This document shows, in pieces, positions 26,989 through 37,220 of a stretch of 64,000 nucleotides of DNA (positions are counted from its first letter, which is position 1; each line of letters starts with the position of its first letter). The stretch spans positions 806,001 through 870,000 of the forward strand of contig JADJPM010000001.1 of the NCBI GenBank assembly GCA_016713245.1, written 5' to 3'. The stretch is from Verrucomicrobiaceae bacterium. GTDB taxonomy: Bacteria > Verrucomicrobiota > Verrucomicrobiia > Verrucomicrobiales > Verrucomicrobiaceae. The translations under genes and the position numbers were made by a program. The notes below the pieces were generated by a model. The model did not search any database. It saw only the letters and a program-made list of their open reading frames with translations, and was not told the DNA's origin.

Positions 26989-28452
26989 ATGTCCGTCTTC
27001 TCCCTCGAAGCCAGCCTCGCCCTCCTCGGCCTCGTCCTCCTGTTGCTGGAGGCCTTTAAGCCGGAGATCTCCCGCCGTACGCTCGGCTACACCGCCATGG
27101 CCGGCACCGCGCTTGCGCTCGTGCTGCTTCCGCTTTGCGGCACCCAGCTTCCCGAGTTCATGCAGCCCTGGCACCAGATCGATACCCTGGCACTCTTTTA
27201 CAAAGGCTTTGCTCTCGTCATCACGCTGCTCGTTCTGTGGCTCACGCTCGAGTGCGCCCCCTACCTCACGCGCTTCACGCTCGATGGAAAACTCGCCGAG
27301 ATGTTCAGCCTGCCGCTCATCGTCTGCGCCGGCATGATGTGGATGGCCTCCGCTCGCGACCTCGTCACGATCTTCATCACGCTCGAACTCGTCACCATCA
27401 GCTTCTACGTCCTCGTCGCCTTTGCCCGCAAAAGCGCCCTCAGCCTCGAAGCCGGCGTCAAATACCTCATCCTCGGCGCTCTGAGCACCGGCGTGCTTGT
27501 CTACGGCATCGCCTGGATCTACGGCGCCACCGGCAGTATGAATTTCGACGCCATCGGCAAAGCGCTCGCCAATCCCGCCACCAGCAAATCCGCCGCGCTC
27601 TTCGGTGCCGCCATGCTGCTCGTCGGTCTCGGCTTCAAGGTCGCCGCCGCGCCCTTCCACATGTGGGTGCCGGATGTTTATCAAGGCGCCCCCACACCCG
27701 TGACCACCTTCCTCTCCGTCGGATCGAAGGCCGCAGGTTTTGTCGTGCTCACACGAGCCCTCGACGCCTTCACCGCCCCCGGTTCCATCATCGGCAGCGA
27801 GGTGCAAAGCCTCCTGCTCGTCGGCGGCTCGCTCACCGTCCTTCTCGGCAGCCTGCCCGCCATCTTCCAGACCAGCGTGAAGCGCCTCCTCGCCTACTCC
27901 AGCATCAGCCACGCCGGTTACCTGCTCCTCGCGCTCGCCTGCGGCAGCGACGGACGCTTCGACATTGGCAGCAACGGCATTGTCGCCTTCTACCTCGCCA
28001 CCTACCTGCCCATGACCGTGCTCGGCTTCCTCGCCCTCGGCCTCATGCGTGTGAACGGCCAGGGCGAGGACCTCGGCGACTTCCAGGGCCTCGCGAAACG
28101 CTCGCCGATCCTCGCGCTCGTCATCACCATCGCCTTCGCCAGCCTCGCCGGCCTGCCGCTCACCGCCGGATTCATCGGCAAGATGTTCGTCTTCCTCAGC
28201 CTCGTCGATCACGGCTACTGGGGAGCCCTCAGCTGCGCCGTCATCGCCGCCGCCGCCGGCTTCTACTACTACTTCCGCATCATCCTCTCGATGTACACCA
28301 CGGAAGGCAGCGAAAAACCCGCCCTCACGCTGGCCCCTCTCACCAAAGCCATCGCCTGCGGCCTCGCCCTCGTCATCCTCGCCCTCGGCGTCTATCCCCG
28401 CCCGCTGCAAAAGGTGCTCACGCCTCCGGCGGTGGGTGTGGCGGTGAAGTGA
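26989..28452 (+). CDS. nuoN: NADH-quinone oxidoreductase subunit N
   Basis: A 487-residue antiporter-like subunit of complex I, with about 14 hydrophobic segments. Family blocks include FITLELVTISFYVLVAF, KYLILGALSTGVLVYGIAWIYG, GFKVAAAPFHMWVPDVYQGAPTPV and LLAYSSISHAGY, with the key Glu and Lys residues. It is separated from nuoM by a 235-base gap holding an inverted-repeat element. It is the last gene of the cluster; a palindrome at 28462 follows. Confidence 0.97.
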   Translation: MSVFSLEASLALLGLVLLLLEAFKPEISRRTLGYTAMAGTALALVLLPLCGTQLPEFMQPWHQIDTLALFYKGFALVITLLVLWLTLECAPYLTRFTLDGKLAEMFSLPLIVCAGMMWMASARDLVTIFITLELVTISFYVLVAFARKSALSLEAGVKYLILGALSTGVLVYGIAWIYGATGSMNFDAIGKALANPATSKSAALFGAAMLLVGLGFKVAAAPFHMWVPDVYQGAPTPVTTFLSVGSKAAGFVVLTRALDAFTAPGSIIGSEVQSLLLVGGSLTVLLGSLPAIFQTSVKRLLAYSSISHAGYLLLALACGSDGRFDIGSNGIVAFYLATYLPMTVLGFLALGLMRVNGQGEDLGDFQGLAKRSPILALVITIAFASLAGLPLTAGFIGKMFVFLSLVDHGYWGALSCAVIAAAAGFYYYFRIILSMYTTEGSEKPALTLAPLTKAIACGLALVILALGVYPRPLQKVLTPPAVGVAVK

Positions 28453-28461
28453 CCATGGAGT

Positions 28462-28478
28462 GGCGACGATTCGTCGCC
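28462..28478. repeat. 17-base palindrome after nuoN
   Basis: GGCGACGATTCGTCGCC is an exact palindrome with 8-base arms around one T, ten bases after the nuoN stop. A related GACGAATCGTC lies at 40963-40973. It is too tight to be a classical terminator and fits a short REP-like element. Confidence 0.4.
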
Positions 28479-28516
28479 TAAAACCAAAAGGCTGACTACT
28501 CGTCGGTGCATCAACG

Positions 28517-31500
28517 TCACAACGGCCCCTGCACCTTCAGTCGCACAAATCGTCCACCATTGCTACCTGCAGGCAGTGTCGCCTTCACCGTCTGAATCGT
28601 GCCGGACAGGCTCAAGACAGTCTCAGAGACGCCCGCCGTGCTCCACGAGGTTCCTGGCAGTGAATCGCTCCATTCGACCTGATACACCGCACCGATAGCC
28701 GTGGTGTCCCGCGTGTAGGTGAACTCGATCACGGCCCCACTCACACTCACTGGCGTGTCCAAACGCGATGGCAGGGAAGGCGACAGACCGCAGGCCCACT
28801 CGATCAGATTCGGCACGCCATCGAGATCGAAATCCGCCGTGTCAGCGGCGTTGCCCGTGTTACCTGAACTGCCGAAGTTAGCCTGCCGCCAGGTTTCGAG
28901 GCTGGAGAAGGTCGAAAAGGTGCTGTCCGGCGTGCTGCGTGTGCCAGCGGCCGTTGTCGCAGTGAGTCGATAATGATAGGTGGTGCCTCCGGTGAGGCCA
29001 GAGAGCAGCGTTTCGACGCTTTCCGTCACCGTGCCAGCATCATCCGAGAAGGGGACAGGAATGCTCTGGCCATAAGAAGTCGTCGGCCCGTATTCAAAGA
29101 GGGCGGTGGTGGCAAAACCGTTCGGGTTCACCGTGCCGCGCAGCCTCACCCCGGACGCTGAACGGTCTGTTGGAGCTTCGAGGGCCAAATTCGCCAGTAA
29201 CGGGCCGCTTTCGAGACGGATGATGCTCTGGAAATTGACGGTCGATGTGCTTTCGCCAGACGTGCCTGATGCCGAGACAAGGATTTGATTGTCAGGCTGA
29301 ATGGTTACCTTCAGCCCTCGACTGTTTCCACTGCTCATGGGAACGAGTCTTTTGCCAAGGTGACCAAAAGACGGGTCCAAGAAACCGTCGGCCTCATATC
29401 GTAGCACAAGCACATCATGATGAAGACTCATGCTGGTAGGGTCTCTCAAGTCGCCTACCGCCACGATTCTCCCGTCTTGCTGTATTTGGACATCCCTCAA
29501 GCTACCGGAGTGAAAGTCATCGGCAGGCAGACCGGCCGCCACACCATTTTCGCCAAAGGAGGTATCGAGTATCCCAGAAGGCATGAATCTCAGGAGGCTT
29601 GGCCTCTGGTTTAGGCCTGAACTGCCGAAACTGCCCAAAGCAGCGATGAAACGCCCATCAGGCAGCAGGGCCAGCCCGTTGACGGAGGCATTCAATGCAC
29701 CAACGCTCGAAATTATGCCTCCAGTTCCAAAGGAGACGTCCAAGTTGCCATTCGGGAGAAAACGAGCCATCGCTGGTGAAGAGGTGGGCGATGCGGTCGA
29801 AACGCGGGTGCTTCCACCCACCAGGATCTTCCCATCCGGCAGGATGACCATGCAGGCCGCCGAATCATTGACACCGACTGATGCCGTGACCACTCCGTTC
29901 ATACCGAATGTGGTGTCGAGACTGCCATCGGCCTGATGACGGGTCAGGACGAAGTCCTGGAGGGAACCTGCTCCTCGCAAATGGCCGAAGCTCACGACCC
30001 GACCGCTGCCATCGAGCTGCATGGCATTCAAGAAGGTCGAAGAAGTCGTCCCGATGTTCGTGACAGACACAAGGCCTGAATTGAAGCTGGGATCTGCCGT
30101 TCCATTGGGGAGACGCTGACTGTGGATCCACTGCCAGGTGATCGTATTTCGACCACCTAGTACAAATCGCCCGTCCGGTTTCGGCAGAATGGCACTGCCG
30201 TAAAGCTGCCCGTCATTCGGACCCGTCATCTGTAGTGTGCCTCCGTTTCCAAAAGAGGTGTTGGCCCGACCATCGGAGTGAAAGGCACGCACTTCCGCGT
30301 AACCGGAAGCCTGGAAGCTGGTCATTGATCCCGAATATACGATGCCGCCATCCGGCTGCAGAGCCAGCCCCCCCAAGCTACTAAAGCTAGGATACGCCAA
30401 GTCGCGGCTATTCAGACGAAGCACACCGCCGCCATAAGTGTCGTCCCGTGTACCGTCTGATTTCAGCCTGACCATTGCAAAGCTGAAAAAAGACTGATTC
30501 CAATGCTGGGCACCAACCTGGAGTCTGCCATCTGTCAGAATCGTGGCGTAGCTGGTCGAGCCGTAGGAGTCCACCGAGTCTGCCTGGAGACCTGTGAGAG
30601 CGATGCCGTTGCTACCATACGGAAGATGAAGAGAGCCGTCGGAATTCAAGCAAAGCACATGGTGATGCACCACGGGTGTGCTGTTGGTGGTCTGATGCTG
30701 GCCGAGCACCAGCACACGGCCATCAGCGGCGATCATGGGCTTGGTGGCAATGGATGGACCGCTGAAAGGCGAAGGAGCATGGCCTCCTGTCCCGAAAGTG
30801 GAGTCTAGCACACCGTTCGCATTTAGGCGTGACACCTGCTGGGAGGAGCCGTTCTTTCCCGCCAAGATGATTTTACCATCGCTTTGAACAGCCATCCTGA
30901 TCACCGCGAGGCTCACCAGCGCCGTCCCCGCAGTGCCAAAGGCGGTATCCACAGCACCGCTGGCAAGAAAACGGACAACCGCCACGCCGCCGGCCGCCGG
31001 CAGGAAACCGGCCACGAGTACCTTTCCATCTGCCTGCACCGCTAGGCTGGGTCCAAAGATGATCGAATGACGCACCATGCCATTGATGCCAAAGGACGTG
31101 TCCGCTGCACCATCAGCCAGCAGGCGGCGGATCATCGTCTCCCCTGTATAGGCTGAGAAGCCCATCAGCAGGATTTTTCCATCGCCCGCCTGCCCTAGGA
31201 GAAGCGGGCTGCTCGGATTCTCCCAGTCGAGTTCCTCGTCACCCAGAGACAAAAAACCTCCCTCGCCAAACGAGGTATCCCGCGAGCCGTCCGGGTTTTG
31301 GCGGATCAACCATCCGCCGGGGCCTTTCATGGCGAAGAGCAGCTTGTTGCCCGATTCGGTGAGTATGTCCGAGATTTCATAATCGCTGTTGAGAGCGGGA
31401 TCGGTGCCTCGTTCCCCGAGAGCGTAATCTGGCCTGCCGTCAGCAAGATAGCGATGCACCTCGTAGGTGTCGAAAAAGCCTCCGTTGCCCCTCCCTACTC

Positions 31501-31687
31501 CCGTGACGACCACTCTGCCGTCACTCAGGCCCCCCATCGCCGTCACCGGGCTATTCTCCCCTAATAGCGTCATCACCACACCGGGCGCAAAAGTGCGATC
31601 CAGATCGCCAGAAGCAGCGTGACCTGAGATGGCCACAAAGCCGCAGGCTAACGCGATGACACGGATCGTTGTCGTGGGGTGGAGCAT
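28517..31687 (-). CDS. Exported delta-60 repeat (beta-propeller-like) protein
   Basis: A 1056-residue protein with a signal peptide (cleavage after about GHAAS, residue 26). Residues 30-800 contain a dozen or more delta-60 repeats, each with a LxxDG(R/K)I(L/V)V.G..........R(F/L)..DG..D..FG core. Residues 810-920 look like a fibronectin type III-like domain (TTYHYRLTATTAAGT). The C-terminal region has ADFDLDGVPNLIEWACGLSP, a pattern common at the ends of verrucomicrobial exported proteins. Probably a surface or secreted protein; ligand unknown. It is convergent with nuoN and divergent from metH. Confidence 0.82.
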   Translation of the reverse strand: MLHPTTTIRVIALACGFVAISGHAASGDLDRTFAPGVVMTLLGENSPVTAMGGLSDGRVVVTGVGRGNGGFFDTYEVHRYLADGRPDYALGERGTDPALNSDYEISDILTESGNKLLFAMKGPGGWLIRQNPDGSRDTSFGEGGFLSLGDEELDWENPSSPLLLGQAGDGKILLMGFSAYTGETMIRRLLADGAADTSFGINGMVRHSIIFGPSLAVQADGKVLVAGFLPAAGGVAVVRFLASGAVDTAFGTAGTALVSLAVIRMAVQSDGKIILAGKNGSSQQVSRLNANGVLDSTFGTGGHAPSPFSGPSIATKPMIAADGRVLVLGQHQTTNSTPVVHHHVLCLNSDGSLHLPYGSNGIALTGLQADSVDSYGSTSYATILTDGRLQVGAQHWNQSFFSFAMVRLKSDGTRDDTYGGGVLRLNSRDLAYPSFSSLGGLALQPDGGIVYSGSMTSFQASGYAEVRAFHSDGRANTSFGNGGTLQMTGPNDGQLYGSAILPKPDGRFVLGGRNTITWQWIHSQRLPNGTADPSFNSGLVSVTNIGTTSSTFLNAMQLDGSGRVVSFGHLRGAGSLQDFVLTRHQADGSLDTTFGMNGVVTASVGVNDSAACMVILPDGKILVGGSTRVSTASPTSSPAMARFLPNGNLDVSFGTGGIISSVGALNASVNGLALLPDGRFIAALGSFGSSGLNQRPSLLRFMPSGILDTSFGENGVAAGLPADDFHSGSLRDVQIQQDGRIVAVGDLRDPTSMSLHHDVLVLRYEADGFLDPSFGHLGKRLVPMSSGNSRGLKVTIQPDNQILVSASGTSGESTSTVNFQSIIRLESGPLLANLALEAPTDRSASGVRLRGTVNPNGFATTALFEYGPTTSYGQSIPVPFSDDAGTVTESVETLLSGLTGGTTYHYRLTATTAAGTRSTPDSTFSTFSSLETWRQANFGSSGNTGNAADTADFDLDGVPNLIEWACGLSPSLPSRLDTPVSVSGAVIEFTYTRDTTAIGAVYQVEWSDSLPGTSWSTAGVSETVLSLSGTIQTVKATLPAGSNGGRFVRLKVQGPL

Positions 31688-31794
31688 CTTGGATAAAGGA
31701 TATCGAGGTGAGCCTACTGGAACCGAGGATTCTTGGCCAGATCTAATCCACCACGAGATAGGGGCTTTTCCCCCGCAGGCTGTAGATCGACAAG

Positions 31795-31830
31795 CTTCGC
31801 ATCATCAAATCCTGATGCGTTGATGCGAAG
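31795..31830 (+). promoter_or_regulatory. Hairpin in the metH leader
   Basis: The arms CTTCGCATCA (31795-31804) and TGATGCGAAG (31821-31830) pair exactly around a 16-base loop, 35 bases before the metH ATG. It matches no SAM, SAH or cobalamin riboswitch that I can recognise. It might form a leader structure or be an operator; the 178-base gap before metH holds nothing else that I can support. Confidence 0.35.
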
Positions 31831-31865
31831 GGTTGACCTCTCCATCTCTGGCGCTAGCATCCGAC

Positions 31866-34800
31866 ATGCCCGCCCGTCCCAACTGCCGCCCTGAACTCGA
31901 AGCCGCCATGCGCCAGCGTATCCTGGTCGTCGACGGAGCTATGGGCACGACCATCCGCGAGTACAAGGCCAAGGGCGTCCTCGACGAGACGGCGGCTCGT
32001 GGCACCCGCTTTGCCAAGAACGAGAAGGACCTGCTCAACAATGGCGACATCCTGAGCATCACGAAGCCGGAGATCATTGAGGACATTCATCGCCGCTTCC
32101 TGGAAGCCGGGGCGGACATCATCGAGACGAATACCTTCGGGGCGACCTCGGTGGCGCAGAGTGATTTGTTCATCGAAGACCCGCGTGACCACGGTGGGCG
32201 GAAAGACCCGGCATTCTACCAGAGCGTGATCGAAAACGCCTACGTCAACGAGGTCGCTTGGGACATCAATTTCATGTCGGCGCAGCAGTGCCGGAAATGG
32301 GCGGATCGCGTGGCGAATGACACGGGCGTGAAGCGCTACGTGGCCGGTGCGATCGGGCCGATGACGGTGTCGCTGAACTTCCAGGTGGATGCCGATGATC
32401 CGGCGTTTCGCCCGATCACCTTTGATCAGGTGAAGCAGGCTTACATGCACCAGATCCGCGCCTTGATCGCGGGTGGCAGCGACACGCTGCTCGTCGAGAC
32501 GATCTTTGACTCGCTGAATGCGAAAGCAGCGCTGTTTGCCATTCAGGAAGTGTTTGAGAAAGACCAGGTCGAGTTGCCCGTGCAAATCTCCGCCGCGATG
32601 GTGAAGGGCCGCACGCTGGTCTCTGCGCAGGACGTGGAGGCTTATCTGAATGCGATGATGCACGTCAAACCACTGAGCATCGGCATGAACTGCTCGGCGG
32701 GGCCGGATGAGATGCGGCCTTACATCGAAGAACTCGCGGCCAAAGCGGGCTGCTTTGTCTCCGCGTATCCGAATGCGGGTCTGCCGAATGCTCTGGCACC
32801 GACGGGCTTTGATTTGCTGCCTCATCACATGGCCGAGTTCGCGACGGATTTCGCCAAATCGGGCTTCGTGAACATCATGGGCGGCTGCTGCGGCAACACG
32901 CCCGCTCACATCGAAGCCATCGCCAAGGCCGTGAAGGGCATCGAGCCGCGTCACGTGCCGACGCCGGAGCCCATCATGCGCCTTTCGGGCACCATGGCCT
33001 ACAATCACACGAAGCAGGCCAATTACCTCATGATCGGCGAGCGCACGAACGTAGCTGGCTCACCGAAATTCGCCAAGCTCATCAAAGAAGGCAAACTGGA
33101 GGAAGCGGTCAGCGTCGCACGCCAGCAAGTCGAAAACGGTGCCAACGTCATCGACGTGTGCATGGACGAAGGCCTCATCGACGGCGTGGACATGATGACG
33201 AAGTTCCTCGCACTGCTGCAAACCGAGCCCGAGGTCACGAAAGTGCCGATCATGGTCGATTCGTCGAAGTGGGAGGTTGTCGAAGCCGGTCTGAAGATGC
33301 TGCAAGGCAAGGGCATCGCGAACTCCATCTCGATGAAGGAAGGCGAAGAGGCCTTCCGCGAGCGTGCAGGCATCATCAAACGCTACGGCGCCGCTGCGGT
33401 GGTGATGGCCTTTGATGAAAAAGGCCAGGCCGCGACCTACGAGGACAAAATCCGCATCTGCGAGCGGGCCTACCGCATTCTCGTCGATGAAGTGGGCTTC
33501 AATCCGCAGGACATCATCTTTGACCCGAACGTCCTCACCGTCGCCACCGGCATGGAGGAGCACAACAATTACGCGCTCGACTTCATCAACGCGACCCGTT
33601 GGATCAAAGAAAACCTCCCCGGCGCCAAAGTCAGCGGCGGCGTGAGCAACATCAGCTTCAGCTTCCGCGGCAACAACAAGGTGCGCGAGGCCATGCACAG
33701 CGCCTTCCTCTTCCACGCCATCAAAGCCGGCATGGACATGGGCATCGTGAATGCCGGCATGCTCGAAGTGTATGAGGACATCCCCAAGGAGCTCCTCACC
33801 AAAGTGGAAGACGTGCTCCTCAACCGCCATCCCGGAGCCACCGAGGCGCTCGTTGAGTATGCCGAGCAGTTCAAAGGCGTCGCCGGTGCCAAGCGTGCCG
33901 AAGTCGATCTCACTTGGCGTGAAGCCAGCGTCGAAAAGCGTCTGGAGCATGCGCTGCTCAAAGGCATCACCGATTTCATCATCCCCGACACCGAAGAAGC
34001 GCTCGCGAAATACGGCGTGCCCCTCAAAGTCATCGAAGGTCCGCTCATGGACGGTATGAAGGTCGTCGGCGACCTCTTCGGCGAAGGCAAAATGTTCCTG
34101 CCGCAGGTCGTCAAATCCGCTCGCGTGATGAAACAAAGCGTCGCCGTGCTCACCCCGGTCATGGAAGCCGAGAAGGCGCGGAAAAAGCGTGAGCGTGAGC
34201 TGCTCATCGAGATCGCTGACAAAACGGTGAAGGCTCTGGAAAGCGGCAGCGATGTCACCGCTGTCGAAGGCTTCACCTACACGCCTTATCCCGGTCTGAG
34301 TCTCGAAGAACGTCGCGTTGAGGTGAAATTCGCCGCTGAGCTGGCTGCCGACCTCGAAGCCGCTGCCAGCGAGTACAAGCGCCGTTTTGCCAACGTCCTC
34401 GACCGCAACAACGTCCAGGAACTCAGCCCCGACTACGCCGCCACCCGCGAGAGCCGCCATAAGTGGAGCGTCGCCACGCTGGAGCCTGCGGGTGCGTTTG
34501 TGGACTGGATGTTTGAAAAGATCGTAAGCGCCGCCAAACCCGGCGATGTGGTGCTTTTCAATGCCGGAGGCCAGGGCAGCGGCAAAACCACGGCCACCGA
34601 TGGACTCCCGCCGCGTGAACGCGTCATTCTCATCATGGACGGCACGCTGCAAAATCACACCCGCAGCCGTGAACACTTTGAACGAGCTTTCGCCTGTGGT
34701 TGCGCCATCGACGTGCGCTACATCTACGCGCCGTGGCCTCTGGCCGTGCGCAACATGCTTCGCCGTGCCATCGAGGGCACAGGCCGCATCGTGCCGCTGA

Positions 34801-36696
34801 AACGTGCCGCCAACGGCCATTTCCAAGCACCGGTGACCACCTTGCGGCTCGTCGAGGAATTTGGCGGCCGCGAAGGCTTCAAAGTCGTCGTGCTCGACAA
34901 CACCACGCATGGCTATCCGGCCATCCAAAGCCTAGAGTGGCTGGCCGGGCGCATCCACAAATCCGTTGATGAACTCCGTGAAATCGGCGAACTAACCCTC
35001 AAAGAAGAATTCCATGAACACCCCGACAACCCAGCCTACTCTGACCGGCTCCTGGCGCAATTTCTCGCCCAAACTGGACGCGGAGACAGCACAGTTGTTC
35101 AACCAGATCGAACAGGACTCCCTGGAGCTGCTGCGCAACGCGGGCAGGAAATCCAGCCTCGTTCAGGAGGAGGCGACGCCTTATCAAGCAGCTCCGCAAA
35201 AGGCCTGACCGCAGCAGACCTGATCCCCGCCGAAGCCGCACAGCAGGGCGGCGGCAAATTCCTCATCGCCACCGTCAAAGGCGATGTGCATGACATCGGC
35301 AAGAACATCGTCGGCGTCGTCCTGGCCTGCAATGGCTTCGAAGTCACCGACCTCGGCGTCATGGTGCCATGCGACAAGATCTTGGAAAAGGCCCGCGAGA
35401 TCGGCGCAGACGTCATCGGCCTATCTGGCCTCATCACGCCGTCGCTCGATGAAATGACGCATGTGGCCTCCGAGATGGAGCGTCAGGGCTTCAAAGTGCC
35501 GCTGCTCATCGGTGGTGCCACCACCAGCGCTGCGCATACGGCCATCAAGATCGCGCCGCATTACTCCGGCCCCGTCGTGCATGTGCTGGACGCCTCACGC
35601 TCCGTGCCCGTGACCACCTCGCTCATCAGCGAGGAGCACAAAGCCGCCTTCGTCGCCGAAAACGAGGCCAAGCACGACGAAATGCGTGCCAAATACGGCC
35701 AGAAGAAGGCCCGCGACATCCTCAGCATCGACGCCGCACGCGCGAACAAGTTCACCTGCGACTGGAGCACGGTCGAGATCGCCAAACCGACCAAACTCGG
35801 CGTCGAAACGATCACTGCCTTCCATCGAAGAACTGCGCCGCTTCATCGACTGGTCGCCCTTCTTCCACACCTGGGAGCTGCGTGGCCGCTGGAACTCGAA
35901 GGAGCAAACGTTCTCCAGCGCCTGGGACGAGGCCGACAAAAAAGCCGGAGCCGAAGCCGAGGCTGCCAAGCTCTACCGCGATGCGAATGCCTTGCTCGAT
36001 CTCATCATCAAAGAGAATCGTTTCACCGCCAAAGGTGTCGTCGGCTACTTTGAGGCCAACAGCGTCGGTGACGACATCGTGCTCGCCAACGGCACCACGT
36101 TGCACACGCTGCGTCAGCAGCAGATCAAGAAGGACACGCCGAACTACGCCCTCGCCGACTTCATCGCGCCGAAGGACAGCGGCCGCACCGACTACCTCGG
36201 CGGATTCGCCGTCACCATCCATGGCGGCGATGAGTATGCCAAGACCTACGATGCCGTGAACGACCCGTATTCCAGCATCATCGTCAAAGCGCTCGCCGAC
36301 CGCCTCGCGGAGGCTTTCGCCGAATGGATGCATCAGCAGGCCCGTTTCCAGTGCGGCATCGAGAAGCCCGGCGACCTCAGCAACGACGAACTCATCCGCG
36401 AGAAGTATCGCGGCATCCGTCCCGCCCCCGGTTACCCCGCCCAGCCGGACCACACCGAGAAGAAGACTCTCTTCGCCCTTCTCGACGCCACCACCGCCAC
36501 TGGTTGCGAGCTCACCGAAAGCTACGCCATGCACCCCGGTGCCAGCGTCAGCGGTCTTTACTTCAATCACCCCCAAGCCCGCTACTTCGGCATCTCCACC
36601 GACCTCGGCAAAGACCAGGTCGAAGATTACGCCGCGAGAAAAGGCATGCCGCTGGCTGTCGCCGAGAAGTGGCTGAGCTCGTGGCTCAGTTACTAA
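31866..36696 (+). CDS. metH: Cobalamin-dependent methionine synthase with a large internal insertion and a frameshift
   Basis: MetH methylates homocysteine from methyltetrahydrofolate via cobalamin. Domains in order: homocysteine-binding (residues 10-360; zinc ligands in MNCSAGP and GGCCG), pterin-binding (390-660; ANYLMIGERTNVAGS), cobalamin cap (about 680-770), an insertion (about 770-1125), the B12 domain (from 1130, DVHDIG with His1142 as the cobalt ligand) and the reactivation domain. Full length is about 1610 residues against the usual 1230; the excess is the insertion. Frame 31866 runs into a +1 frameshift at about 35815, and the reactivation domain (EELRRFIDWSPFFHTWEL... SYAMHPGASVSGLYF) continues in the next frame to 36696. 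Without correction the protein would lack that domain. Start chosen at the ATG (31866); a TTG lies 33 bases upstream. Confidence 0.9.
34171..35238 (+). other. In-frame P-loop kinase (zeta-toxin-like) insertion inside MetH
   Basis: About 356 codons separate MEAEK (residue 766, end of the cap domain) from GGGKFLIATVKGDVHDIG (residue 1129 on, B12 domain), which are normally only 10-20 residues apart. The insert has a helical N-terminus, then VQELSPDYAATRESRHKW, a Walker A motif NAGGQGSGKTTAT (Lys907), LIMDGTLQN, a long helix, IDVRYIYAPWPLAVRNML, GRIVPL and VVVLDN. This order matches zeta-toxin-type kinases found in phages and mobile elements. The heptamer GAAGCCG occurs at both borders (34164-34170, 35232-35238) in the same frame, 1068 bases apart. 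Codon use is like the host gene. The fold call is confident; function inside MetH is unknown. Confidence 0.75.
35014..35208 (+). CDS. Small out-of-frame ORF inside the MetH insertion
   Basis: A 64-residue frame beginning ATG AAC ACC CCG and ending TGA, offset +1 from the metH frame. The product, MNTPTTQPTLTGSWRNFSP followed by a charged helix (AETAQLFNQIEQDSLELLRNAG), looks more protein-like than the Gly/Ser/Gln-rich reading of the metH frame over the same bases, and its third codon positions are mostly G or C. AAAGAAGAA upstream is a weak ribosome-binding site. It could be the remains of a gene that travelled with the kinase module. It may equally be a chance frame. Confidence 0.3.
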   Translation: MNTPTTQPTLTGSWRNFSPKLDAETAQLFNQIEQDSLELLRNAGRKSSLVQEEATPYQAAPQKA

Positions 36697-37220
36697 CCCT
36701 CCTGCACCAGCGTGAAGTTCACACCGAGGCCTTTCATGGCCTCGGTGAACGCGGCAAGCCTCCAGCCTTGGGGTTCAGCTTTTTTTGTATCGGCCTTCAG
36801 CGGCTCAAAATGGATCGCAAACTCGTCTTTGACCTCCAGGGACGGCACAAGCGTCACCGATCCCTTCCAGCCCGCGAAGAGCTGATCGATCGCTGCTTTG
36901 TGTTTCGCATACTCGGGCATTTTCACGCGAAGGGTCGCCAGATACGGCGTTCCATGCAGCGGGATTGCCTCACGCACCGCTTGGGCGATTTGATGATCGG
37001 TCACCGTCTTCGGGTTGAAGGTCACCTGAGCGTAGTTGTCGATGATCTGCACCACCTGCACATCCTCCACACCCTTCGTCTCGCCGATGGATTGCTGCAC
37101 CATGTACACGCAGCTCCCGCATTCCACGCCCGACACATAAAACGTCCTCGTCACGGCCGGATCAGCGGCGTGTAACGAGGCAGACATCATCAAAACAACA
37201 GCAGCGAGGAGTTTGGGCAT
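36693..37220 (-). CDS. Exported heavy-metal-associated (HMA) domain protein
   Basis: A 175-residue protein with a signal peptide (MPKLLAAVVLMMSASLHA). The first half is an HMA-like ferredoxin fold with the metal motif GVECGSCVY (CxxC), as in copper chaperones and MerP. The second half (about 100-175) is a compact domain that I do not recognise. It probably binds copper or another soft metal outside the cytoplasm. Its stop codon overlaps the metH stop on the other strand, so the genes are tail-to-tail. Confidence 0.72.
   Translation of the reverse strand: MPKLLAAVVLMMSASLHAADPAVTRTFYVSGVECGSCVYMVQQSIGETKGVEDVQVVQIIDNYAQVTFNPKTVTDHQIAQAVREAIPLHGTPYLATLRVKMPEYAKHKAAIDQLFAGWKGSVTLVPSLEVKDEFAIHFEPLKADTKKAEPQGWRLAAFTEAMKGLGVNFTLVQEG

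Noticed and set aside
26815..28410. Long open frame antisense to nuoN
   Set aside because: Gly/Glu/Ala-rich mirror of NuoN codons, not a protein family.
31688..31865. Cobalamin or SAM/SAH riboswitch before metH
   Set aside because: One clear hairpin is present but no recognisable riboswitch core or B12 box.
34171..35238. Intein in MetH
   Set aside because: There is no Cys/Ser at the left junction, no His-Asn-Cys/Ser/Thr at the right, and the insert is a P-loop kinase, not a Hint/homing endonuclease.
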